A program made the position numbers and the translations under genes. 64,000 nt of DNA from NCBI GenBank assembly GCA_016271365.2, contig CM028129.1:1003669501-1003733500 (forward strand), written 5' to 3'. Below the pieces are notes generated by a model that had not been told where the DNA came from, made no database searches, and worked only from the letters and a program-made list of their open reading frames with translations. Below, piece after piece: positions 10,314 to 20,900 of this stretch. The DNA comes from Neoceratodus forsteri. Lineage: Eukaryota > Chordata > Ceratodontiformes > Ceratodontidae. Every line of letters begins with the position of its first letter. Position 1 is the stretch's first letter.

Positions 10314-12437
10314 ATTATTTATTTCTTTGATAACCGGGTAGGTGGACTGATCCATAAGGACCGATTTCAGCAATGACCCGGGCCCCAAAAGAGGCAACAA
10401 GGTGGACATTAGTAAACATACAGAAATTGCATAACCATCAGTAATGCAAATACATGTAAGGACAGTAAAACAAAATGGACACAGGGAGGTAGAGACTGGC
10501 TAACAATATGTAGGTGTTGGTCTACTGAGCAAAAAAGTATGCACAAGTACACAGAACAACAGCTTATTTACAGTAGTTGAGTTGTCATACGTTAGACAGA
10601 GTTGCTAAAAAAGATTAACAATAATACAGCAATTTAATTGTCAGGGACAGTCCTGATTTCCCTGAGTACATAAGACAACAGGGACTGTAAGCAGAAAGAA
10701 CATAAGCACAGATTGGTATCAAGGATGCTGACTAGTGAAAGTCTGAGGTAGAGGCCGTGCAGGAAAGCAGTTGCAGTGTGGTGGTTAGGGCGGATCATGA
10801 GCCGAGACATGGTCTTGGGAGCAGTTGCAGGAGAATTTCTGTCAGGAGCCAGGCTTGTAGGTTGTTTTTGAGGGACATGTGTGAGAGAGATGAGCGGGTA
10901 GTTAGTGTGAGCCTATTCCAGAGGGAGGCAGCTGACACAGAAAAGGCTTTACTGCCCATGGCAGAATGGGTGCATGGGACAACTAGAGAAAGTGTGGAGG
11001 AAGACCTGAGGGTTCTAGGCACAGCCTTGCCTATGAGCAGCGAGGCAAAAGGGGACAGGTGGTGATTTCTGAGAGAGTTATCAATTAGGCAGCCCATGGC
11101 ATAGTCGAAATGTCCCTGGAGATTTGGCCACCCTAAGGATTTGTAGAGTGTGCAGTGGTGAGTAGAGTAGGGCATCAGAGAACAAAGTGGCAGATGGAGT
11201 TGTATGTAGTAGTGAGGTGAGAGTGAGGCAAAGAGGCGGCGGTGAAGAAATAGACAGGGGAGCAGTAATCAAGTAGAGGGAGGAGGTTTCCTTGTGCTAT
11301 GGCCAAGCGGGCCTCCTGACACTGAAATAGTTTGGTTCTGTAGGCCGCCCCAAGCTTTTGGTGGATTTTGCTTATGATGTTAGCTCTATATTCATTGAAT
11401 GTGAGGGGGGGATCTAGTGTCACTCCTAGGTATTTGAAGGAGGAGATTGTGTCAAGCGGTGGACCAGCTGGGGAGTGTATGAGTAGGAATGCCCGTGATT
11501 TGGCAATCTTGGCAAGAAAAGGCTTTGAACCAAACAGCATGGCTTTGCTTTTTTTTTCATTAACAAGCAGTTTCCTGGAGAGGAACCAGCCATGGGCAGC
11601 ACCATAGTTGGTAGTTAGGGTGGATGAGATTTTCTCCAGGGATTTGTCTCTATGGTACAGTACCAAGTCATTGGCATAGAGAAGTGCATTGCAGTTTAGG
11701 CTTTCTGAGGGGAGAGCATTTATGAACATTGAGAACAGTAGAGGGCCAAGTATGGAGCCCTGAGGTACTCAAGTGCATGTGGGTAGTGATGCAGAGGGCA
11801 CCTTTCCTATCAGAACTGATTGGGACCTGTTTGACAGGTAGCTGTGGAACCACATGGCAGTGTCCGGTGACCAACTAAGTGGCGCAAGGTGGAGAGTAGG
11901 AGGTGATGGTCACACTAGGTCAAAAGCCTTTGATAGGTCTACAAATACCGCACCTGTGACCTTGCCTATATTCATGTTTCTTAGGACATGGTCTGAGAAG
12001 GGGGCGAGGGCAGAGGAGGTGCTATGATGTTTGCGAAATCCATGCTGGAGTGGGCACAGAAGGTTATATTTTCCAGGTGCTCGGACAGTTGATGGTGGAG
12101 TTTTTTCCAGTAACTTGCAGAGGTGAGGGAGGAGGGAGATGGGTCTGTAGTTTTCTGGAACAAGGGGGTCACCAGCTTTGAAGATGGGTACCACATGTGC
12201 ATGTTTCCACGTGCTTGGCACTGTGGACGCTGAGAGTGCAAGGTCAAATTCGAAGGTCAGGGCTTTGATGATTTCTGGGGAGATGAGTTTCAGAAAAGAT
12301 GGGTATAGTCCATCACTCCCAGGGCTACCTCAGGTTGGGACACTCTTTAGTAGTTTGATGGTTATGCTGTGGCTGATGGTTCTAAAGTAGAACCATGGAG
12401 GAGTGTTTTCATCAGCTGATGCCTGGGGGTTGCAGGG
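10314..12437 (-). mobile_element. LINE B inserted in LINE A, 5'-truncated
   Basis: A minus-strand L2-like LINE of about 2.1 kb. Its tail ATTATTTATTTCTTTG at 10314 follows GACTTTA (10307-10313). GACTTTA recurs at 12438-12444 beyond its truncated 5' end. LINE A's reading frame resumes on both sides, so this is a nested insertion with a 7-bp target duplication. It retains the RT linker, fingers, palm, thumb and C-terminal region but no endonuclease. Confidence 0.8.
10795..12390 (-). pseudogene. Reverse transcriptase pseudogene (LINE B)
   Basis: Reading from high coordinates: STWKHAHVVPIFKAGD, ENYRPISLLPHLCKLLEK and LQHGFRKHHSTSSAL (fingers), then motif A VFVDLSKAFDLV near 11920. After a frame break comes motif C as YANDLVLY near 11670, with Asn in place of the second catalytic-site Asp of YADD. 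The thumb FKYLGVTLDPPLTF follows, and the C-terminal region SLWNRLTL is at 10795-11175. The endonuclease is missing through 5' truncation. The motif C change alone would be expected to abolish polymerase activity. Confidence 0.8.
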
Positions 12438-13010
12438 GACTTTAGGTTGGACACACTTCCCCTCCATCCCATTAGTTGCTTTCTATCCGTTAGGTAGTGC
12501 CAGAACCAGTTTCATGCGTGTTTATCCATATCAATATGTCTGAGTTTGAACCGTGTTTATCCATACCAATATGTATGAGTTTGAACTGTGATTATCCATA
12601 CCAATATGTCTGAGTCTGAATAGATGAAGCTCATAATTTACAAGATCAAATGCCTTGGTTAGGTCTATGAATAAAGCTCCAGTCACTAGCCCACAGTCCA
12701 TAATGCTTAATATGTCCTGAAGTGATTCGGGCAGGAGCAGTGTCCATACAGCAATTTCCTGTAAACCATGTTGTACATCAGCAAGTGAGTGGTGTAGCTC
12801 CAAGTACTCCTGGAGCTTGTTGTACACCAGCTTCTCAAGAATTTTTGCTAGTGTCCTGAGAAGAGATATGGGTCCATAATTTTCAGCTGGGCCATTAGCA
12901 CCACTTTTATGGATGGGGACCACTAGGGCAGTTTTCCATCTTTCAGAAAAGGAGTCCTGTAGTAGGAATTGGTTAAATATGTTTCCGAAAGGTGTGGTAA
13001 TTGGCACAGG
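12438..13010 (-). pseudogene. LINE A, 5' portion: RT fingers and motif A
   Basis: The minus strand reads WKTALVVPIHKSG, then ENYGPISLLRTLAKILEKL (fingers), VQHGLQE (degenerate GFRKG block), and motif A LFIDLTKAFDLVNY. It continues through three copies of an LRHIGMD unit to WFWHYLTDRKQ and KCVQPKV at 12438, where LINE B interrupts. Joined conceptually to 10313 it leads into the GVPQGS-type motif B. It is 5'-truncated just above 13007, with no endonuclease. Confidence 0.75.
12518..12622 (-). repeat. 35-bp triplication inside RT coding sequence
   Basis: Units at 12518-12552, 12553-12587 and 12588-12622 share TTATCCATAYCAATATGT and TGAGTYTGAA. They lie between motif A and motif B of LINE A. As 35 is not a multiple of three, each added copy shifts the frame, so the expansion probably happened after the element was dead. 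Confidence 0.75.
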
Positions 13011-13560
13011 GTCATAATGTCATATGACATAACAGCACAGCAATGTACTGTGCTGTAATTACAGCGGATACATTGCTGCCGCTAAGACATACTGACGAAA
13101 CACATTTTGGCCAAAGAAGCTAGTGGCTTCTTTGTTTTGTGGGGGGGAGGGCAGAGCCCTCTGCACCCCCCATTAATATAATCAGCTCTGGGGGTGGGGT
13201 TCAACACAGGGATGGGGAGAAACATCACTGGGGAGGAAAAAAAGAAACCGCAAAATGCAGTTTCGCAAAAGTCTTGTACCTGGATTTGAGCCTGGGTCCA
13301 CAGATGTATAACGTCCCTGCACTGCTGTGGCTCATCCTACTTAGCCACGGTGGTAGCTCAGCAGACCACTTTCCCAACAGAGGTCTTGACTGCCACGTCA
13401 CTCCTCCTGCTCCTCCTCCCCACCCATGCACAACAGGGTACAAAACTGTGTGCAGCATATGTGCCTTGGGGGGTTTTGTACCCTATCGCGCTAGTACACC
13501 ATGCTATATGTTCCATGTGGTATTCCATGCGGTTGTGAATATGACATCTTGACCCAGTAG
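13011..13560. other. Palindrome-rich unclassified repeat
   Basis: Short hairpins cluster here: AATGTCATATGACAT (about 13016-13030), an AGCACAGCAATGTAC/CTGTGCTGTAAT repeat, and CAAAGAAGC/GCTTCTTTG around 13115-13137. A tRNA-like GACCCAGGCTCAAATCC (minus, about 13277-13293) hints at a SINE. I cannot assign a family. The plus-strand ORF 13139-13552 has no recognisable domain. Confidence 0.35.
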
Positions 13561-15474
13561 GGTGGTGGCAATCATAGGAGCTGCAGTTTTCAAGAATTTA
13601 TGTTCTAGCTTAAGCATACCTGGAGTGCCATCAGATCTGACCCTTCTTAGCTAGATAACCACTTCCCACCTGGTGATTAAATTAAGTGAAACTGAGGAGA
13701 GGGATGATTTGAATTAAGGGAATGGCTCCAACCTCCCAGTACGAAGGGCTAAGTCCTTGTCCAGATTACTTAAAAAAATGATTAAATGTATTCAGCTGAT
13801 AAAACAGTTTCAGTGACAACAGGACCATCCGCTATGATATTATGTGCAGTAGCTTCTGAACTGAAAGCTGCTTGGAGCCTTCAAAGGTATGCTAAATGGG
13901 GCTGGCCACGTAGCAACTGTGTTTTGTATGGGAGATGGGGGTTTGCATGCCACCCCCCAATCCCTTGCTGACTTTTGTGGGGGGCTCACACTCTTGCCCC
14001 CAGAGTTGAGAGGCCCATGACTCTTAGGGACTGAGGGCACAAGCCCCTGCCATTCCTATCACTCCAGCTAGCTGATCATGGAGCAGTAAGGCTGTACAAT
14101 ACAAATACTAATCAGGACAAATACACAGCAATAGTGCCCTTTACGCATACAGATATCACCCTTCATTAGTTCAATAGTTGTATTTAAACCCCATGAAGCA
14201 TTATCGGACCTTGGCTGAAGCTGGTGACACAAATACTACTCAGAACATGAATGCATATTTTATTGATGCTCAGTCCCTTTGTGTTGTGCCATCATCAAAG
14301 GAGAATGGCAGGGAACCTGAAAGTCCTTTTTGCCTATAGAAGATCTGTTTAAAATGCTGAACCCCATTCTATTATTGTTAAGCCATAACTGACCTTTTAA
14401 CAACGTCGTTGGGGGTTTCTAATTCACACACTGGGGTACATGAGATTTAAAACTGTGTGATGCAGTTTGTGTTCCCTTTAGCAGCAGCATTCTGTTGTAG
14501 AACAGAGGTGCACTGTGGCAACAACAGAAGAACTGAGCAAGGAAATGAAGTACATCATGCAGTTCTAAAATGGTTCTTACCACCAGGATATGAATCAGAA
14601 ATACTAAGTGAATTTACTTTATATTTTAGGTTGGGAATTTCATGTATCCTGATTGGCAGAAGCAGTCCCCAGTACAGGTGCTTAAAGCATAATAATCACA
14701 TACCGGGAACTGCTTGTGCCCATCATGACCAATTACATTAAATATCATTGGGCATTTAGAATTTTAAAATTTCAGTTGGTAGCCATTTTTTCTCCACTGA
14801 AAGTAGCCAGTAGACAGAATCCTGAGCAACACAAAAAATAAAAAAAAAAATGAGCAGCCTACCAGAATAGTTCTGCCCATGTCCAATCTTTCATTCTGAT
14901 TTCGCTCTGTTTTGTGATTTAAAGCTCATTCATACCTGGGAACTGTACTCACTTGCTGACAACTCCCCAACATACAGCATCACACTCCCAATACTTGCTA
15001 GCATCCCACACACACACATACACATCACGCCCACTGCAGTTCAACTACTTCAAGAGGGCAAAGGCTAGGTTCCCTCCACATGGCTATGTTTTTTATCAAT
15101 TAATTCCATTCCTGAGAGGAGGCCAGACATAGTCACTTGGCATGACAGTGAAACCAGAAGTGCACTAGAAAGACATGCTCCCAATAAAATGGCAATTAAA
15201 AAAATACTCTCTCCCTGCCATTCAAACTCACACTTTTCGTGCTGCTCTGTGTCATTCTAAGAATTTAGTAACTCCACTCCATATCACCCACAGAAACAGG
15301 TGACAGAATACACTTCACTTTCCTGGCCCCAGTAACCACTTCAAAGAGCCACTCAGAGTGCCCTAGTTTTTCTCACTCAGCAACATCATGATTCACTCTT
15401 TCCCCCTGTCTTGCTTGTACTCAGTAAATTGGCTGCATTACTCTCACTCTCCCTCCCTTTAAAACAAATACATA
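13561..15474. other. No gene recognised
   Basis: About 1.9 kb of mixed sequence. It contains A-rich runs (14834-14851) and a short CA repeat (15006-15023). No ORF with a domain is visible. Confidence 0.5.
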
Positions 15475-17098
15475 TGTAACCCCTAGATGGCGCTATCCCA
15501 GGGGCTACTACCCCTGCCTGATTTGCCACTAACAGGTTGAGGGGCCTGGATCCAATGTCGGGTGCCTCCACCCAGAGGTCAGGGTTTGCAATAGTTAAAC
15601 TAACTTGGTCACAGCCCTCTGGGACACTGCAACCCCCCTTTCTTCCCACTAGTGGCCCACACAATATATCAGAATTACCTTCACAGTATACACTTACCCC
15701 CAGGATTGGTTCCGCACTGGGACCTCCTGTGAAATGAGATACAGTGCAACAATCACAGTACAGTACTTTAACATAGACAAATACCTCAGGCAGTATAACT
15801 TTGCTGAAACAAGCAGCTCTGATTTATTTAGGGGATATAACAAGGACAGGGGGAAATCAGGTTAATTAGCTTATCACTCTAATAATCTACCTATGGCTCT
15901 GTGCACAGGCCTATCCCTATCAGTTACTGTCCCTGGGTACCCAAGCCCTAGTGGCTAGTCCAAACCGTGGCAGCTGGTAGGGGCCCTTTCACACAGAGAA
16001 AAGGAAAATTAAACAGTCAGCAGTACAGTAATTCCATTTGGATTTAATGTGGCAATTCAACAGGGAGCGACCCTGAATTAGTACTCACGACCTCCAAATA
16101 AGATAGGGTCCTTCAATATCAGCAGGGCTACTCTTGAGCTCAAAGAGACTCTTCACACATTTATATAAAAGAAAGCACTATACCAGGCAGGCTGCATCTG
16201 TATCCCCATCGCAATTACTGCACAATACCCGGGAGAACACACAGCAGATTCAGTTCCTGACAGACCGAGTGCAATTTTCAGCAATTCCTCCAGTCTTCTA
16301 CAGGGTGAGCCTGGTTTCTACTCTTCAGATATCCTTTGATTCTCTTCACAGGACGGATTCAGTCCTAACAAGCTGTTACACAAGCTGCAGACGAACTCTG
16401 GGCCTTACACGTTTTTGACTAAAAACTGCACACTGAAAAGCACAGGGCTCCTTCCTTCTTCACTGCCAAAGCTCAACTGAAACTCCAACTGACAAAACGG
16501 GCACTTCCTTTGAGTTCCTCCCAGTTCTTGACTGGATTGGCTGTCACCACAATAGACTGCTGCTGTTGGTCCAAAAAGGCACTGATGTCAAACTACATCT
16601 CCCAGAGTCACTGCCCATACAATCCTCTTGTGGCTGGCTCAGATTATGAGTCCAAGTTCTGATTCGTCCAAGGCACCATTTTAGAGCTAGCTTACCCCAC
16701 ACTGATTGGTCCAGTTCAGCAGTTCAAAACCAGAATGGGGAACTAGGCAGACACTGTTCTGACTGCAAAGAAAGCAGGTTAGACAAACTGTAATTTCATT
16801 ATCACTCTAAATGGTTTCTGGCAAACAGTTACATCTTTCAGATAGGTTCCTTTGCACTCTAGTGACTGCAAAATAGAGTGAATTGCAGCAGCTTGAGGTG
16901 GTACTCAATCAAAGAAACACACAGTCCCCCATACAAACTAATTATGTCTGCAAGCAGACAGCTCTTAAAGAGACAGTACCAGAGGTTCTAAAAACACTCA
17001 TTGATAAATGGCTTAAACGCCAAACACCATTCAGGCTTGGAGCATTCAAGCAAGCTCCTGGAAGTCTTTTGGGAACCCCCATTTGCAGGGGGGTTACA
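15475..17098 (-). mobile_element. Probable solo LTR (minus orientation)
   Basis: The 1.6-kb segment begins TGTAACCCC and ends GGGGGGTTACA, the inverted TG...CA ends expected of an LTR. It is flanked by CATA (15471-15474) and CATG (17099-17102), a possible 4-bp target duplication with one difference. On the minus strand it has CCAAT-type boxes (ACCAATCAG near 16705 and others near 16535) upstream of a TATA box (TTTATATAAA, about 16160). It also holds ACTACATCTCCCAGAGTC on the plus strand near 16595, a motif seen in vertebrate promoters. No gag or pol is visible. A DNA transposon with 9-bp inverted ends is the alternative. Confidence 0.5.
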
Positions 17099-17970
17099 CA
17101 TGTAAAACCAGACAATTCCTGGGGTTGCTAGAATACCATCAGTTTTAGATCAGGCAGAAAGCTTGGGCAGTGTTCAGAGGGCTTAAATGCTTTCTGTAAA
17201 ACATTACATCATTGTTTGCCTGGCTCTGCTGAGCAGAAGATGAGGTAATGCTGCTTTGAACTCTCACAGCAGCATAAGCCACATTTGGCTAACAGCTGTT
17301 GCTGGAGTTGTCAGTGTGTGGTCTGAAGTTGGAGTCTGAAGTGAAAGGAGCTCACTGAGAGTTCTGAGGGCAAGAGCTGCTGGTGGCACTCTTGTCAAGA
17401 GGGAAGGGCCCTCTGTTTTGTGTTTCTGCCACAGTACAGTAATCCAGAGGTGATTTCCTGGGACATGGTGGCTAACCGATCCTGTGAAGCCCTGAGGGGT
17501 GAAGATTCTTCACAGAGTAAAGGGAATGGGACTGAAAGTTCAGTAAGTGATTTGGGGCCACTCCCAATTGACTGTAAGAGTGATCAGCACTGCCCAAATG
17601 TAAAGATTTTGTGTGCACAAGTAAAACAAATGGATTTGTATGAGATCTGAGGATTTCAAATAGTTTTCAAGTGTTCAGAGGGGAGCAAAGGGTGAAAAGT
17701 AAAGTGTTCAAGTGGGGTTGTCTGGTGCCTTGTCAGATACTTGGTGCCATGGACCCTGAGGAACAAGTGTGTGAAATGTAAACTGTGTAAGAGGGTGTTT
17801 TCTGGTGTCTGTCAGATACAGGTGCCATGGACCTTAGCCCAGCGTTTGGAAGTAGGATGTCTCTAGCATCCCAGTGGGGTCAGAGAATCCAGAAGTCCTA
17901 AAGTAATGGCAGAGATAATCTAGTTTGTGGCCAGAGTGAACTATCCATTCATTCTAAATGCAAATGGATC
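17099..17970. other. Unclassified region with an 80-bp duplication
   Basis: TCTGGTG...GGTGCCATGGACC occurs twice, at 17721-17760 and 17801-17838. The plus-strand ORF 17420-17650 has no domain. Because it follows the putative LTR, it could be retroelement leader sequence, but nothing proves that. Confidence 0.35.
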
Positions 17971-20900
17971 TAGGTGGTTACCAAGAGGAAAATGTGTGAA
18001 ACTTTTCCTTGGCAGAAAGGTTTTGTAGCAGAAACAAATTATATCCACCTGTTTTCTCCCGTATCTTCTATTACTTCTAATTTTTCAACCAATTTGGAAC
18101 TGCTGTATTTTCTTTAAATGTTAAGATTAATGCTAACAGTTCTGCCTAAAGTAGTAGCTATACAAGCAGACCAAATTTATTTAATTGTAGCTCAGTCATT
18201 TACTTTCAATTAATTAAGTTCTGCTGATAAGTTAACTTCTTTCTGCACTCAAGTTGCTTTTTCTGCATTTGTTAATTCTGTGCAAATCCTGTTTTGAGCT
18301 TTCTAATTCCTGCAGTATACATTTGTGGTATTTGCTGCTTGTGCTACTAAATAATCCTGTTTTTTTCCTTGCTACTGCTTGTGCCATTTCTGTTTCTGAC
18401 CTCCCTCGCTACTGCTAATAACCTCTCTTGCAAATCTTCACTAACTCTCCCCCCCCATTCCTGAGCTTGGCACTGAATTGGCCCTGCTCCCCAGCCCTCC
18501 TGCTACCGCCATTGTTCCCAGACACTTGATACAGCTAATCCCCTCCCCAGACAACTCCACTCCCCTGCTGTGCCTTCATTCTATGCCCCGCCCCCAAAAT
18601 TTCCTTTATCTGCCTAATGCTCTTCTGTCTGCTTCTCCTCACAGAGCAAACCCCCCGACTGGGTGCAGTGCCCCTTCAGCACTGCATTCCTGCAGCTGCT
18701 GCCTGCCTCACCTCCTTGCTGCAAGCCAAGTCATCAGGTATGACCCAAGTCCAGGGACCGTTTCAAATGTTGGCACTCTCCAGCAACAGCTTTGTGATTG
18801 GCCTCTGTTCATGTCTGCTCCTCCTGATTGGCTCCTGATTGAGCTAAATGGATGCCTGAAACCTTTCCTTGGCCAAAAGGTTTTGCAGTAGAAACAAATC
18901 CTATTCACCTGTTTTTTCCTGTAGCTTCTATTGCTCCTAATTTTTGGGCCTGCACACCCTGCCCCACCCCACCCTGCCACTCTTTAAATGCACTAGCTGC
19001 ACCTTGACTCCTCCCAGTAAGTGCTGCTCGATCAATTGCTGTGCAGCTTTACTTTGGCTCCACTCATAATTCCTCTCCCTACAGTGTCTCACTGTATCTC
19101 CTCCCCTTAATACCCATTCCCCCATCCACCTAACCTATGGTGCTCCTCTTCTTCTGACCATGCCACTCCCCCACTCCACACTTACCACCCTCCTGTCTCT
19201 CATACTCTTGCACCTCCCTACTCCCCCCACTACCACTCTCTCTTGCCCCCTCCCTCTGCAGCTGCCCCTGCAATTCCTCATCTCATCTGCTCACACTTCT
19301 CTGCCCCCCCAAATTGGCCCCCTGACCTTCCCATCTCCCCATGGCCTTCCCTCTCCTCGCACTCTCACCCTCATCCTAACCAGATCTGGAGTCCTACCCT
19401 TCTGCCCCTTTTCAATTTTGCCGTCATCCACCCCTCCCTGCTCCCCTCCCATTTCCTGAACTTTGAGGCTCTGTACCGCTGCTTAAAACATTCCACTCCA
19501 CCCTCCACAAGCCAGCCAAGAAAATCGAAATACCACCCACTCCTCTCTACCTCTCTCTACTCTTCCTCCTTCTCTTAGGTGACATTCAACCTAATCCTGG
19601 CCCCAACATGCCTCAACCTCCCGCCTCCTAGATCACCACCACTCTGGTATCACCCCTGACTCAAGCTGCCATTTCCCTACTCAAGGGTCTTTGCATCTTA
19701 CATCTAAATGCCAGGAGGCTCCTCCCCAAAACTGATGCCCTTAATGTACGGTTTACCCAGTTTCGCCCTGACATACTCTGCATCTCTAAAACCCAGTCAT
19801 CCTCCAAAATACCAAACACCTCCCTTGCCATTCCTGGCTTTAACCTCTTCCAACAAGACAGAGGCAAATGTGGTGGTGGAGTAGCCCTGTACATTAGACA
19901 ATCCATCTCCAGCACTATAATCTTCAAAGAATCCTGCCCCTCCTCCCACAAACTCATCCTGGCCCAACAATCCCTTCCTTCCTCTGCTCCCATCTATGTT
20001 TGTGCCCTATATGCTCCATCAAGAGCCCCACCAAGTTCCATCATCAAGGTTATCTCCTCAATATCCACTCTCACTAGCAATGGAGAGCTCCTGCTACTAG
20101 GGGATTTTAGTCTTCATTGGCTCTCCCTTACTGCCAAGCCTACTACCCTAACAATTGAGGCCCTCAACCTCTCCCAAAACATTCAAGAACCCACCTGCCT
20201 AAACCCTTGGTCCCAAAACCACTCACTCCTTGACTGGATTCTATCCTCTCACCCCACAGCATCTCTGCCTCGGGCATCCGCTCCGACGCTCTGAGTAATC
20301 ACTATGTCACCTACTGTATTCGCAAAATCTACACTCCTCACTCCTCTCCCAAGTTCATTTGGTCCCGCCCCTCCACTCCCTCAACGTCACCGCCCTACAG
20401 CACGACCACCTAAATGTGGACTGGTTGCCAGTTTAGTGCTCCAGATGCAGACCGTGCCTTACCCCACTTCCTACACATCTTTAACCTTACCTGGGACCAG
20501 CACACTCCCCTTATTAAACTCAGGGTTAAATGTCACTACCACCGTTGGATCGCTCCTGACCTTATCACCTTGTGTCGTGCTAGGGACAAAGCCTGGAGAC
20601 TTTATAAAACATCCAAGGCCCCAAATGACCTCGTAGCTTACAAACAGCTCAGAAACAGATGCACCAAGGCTATTCAGCTAGCTAAAGCCTCCTACTTCAA
20701 ATCCCAGCTTGAGCTTAACCAAAACTCCCCTGCTTCCTTCTGGAAAGTGATCCACTCCCTCCTGGATCCTCCCTTCTTAGCAAGCTTGCCCAGTACTCAG
20801 AATTGGCTGCCCCTCTGTCTCTGACCCAGCTCTGTTGCTGATGCATTCAACAAGTTCTTTATCTCCTGTGCTCTGCTCGACTCCCCTCCCCCTCACACCA

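Noticed and set aside
18478..19578. Serine/proline-rich plus-strand ORFs as a protein
   Set aside because: CT-rich low-complexity sequence upstream of a LINE endonuclease. No domain, and overlapping frames are equally open.
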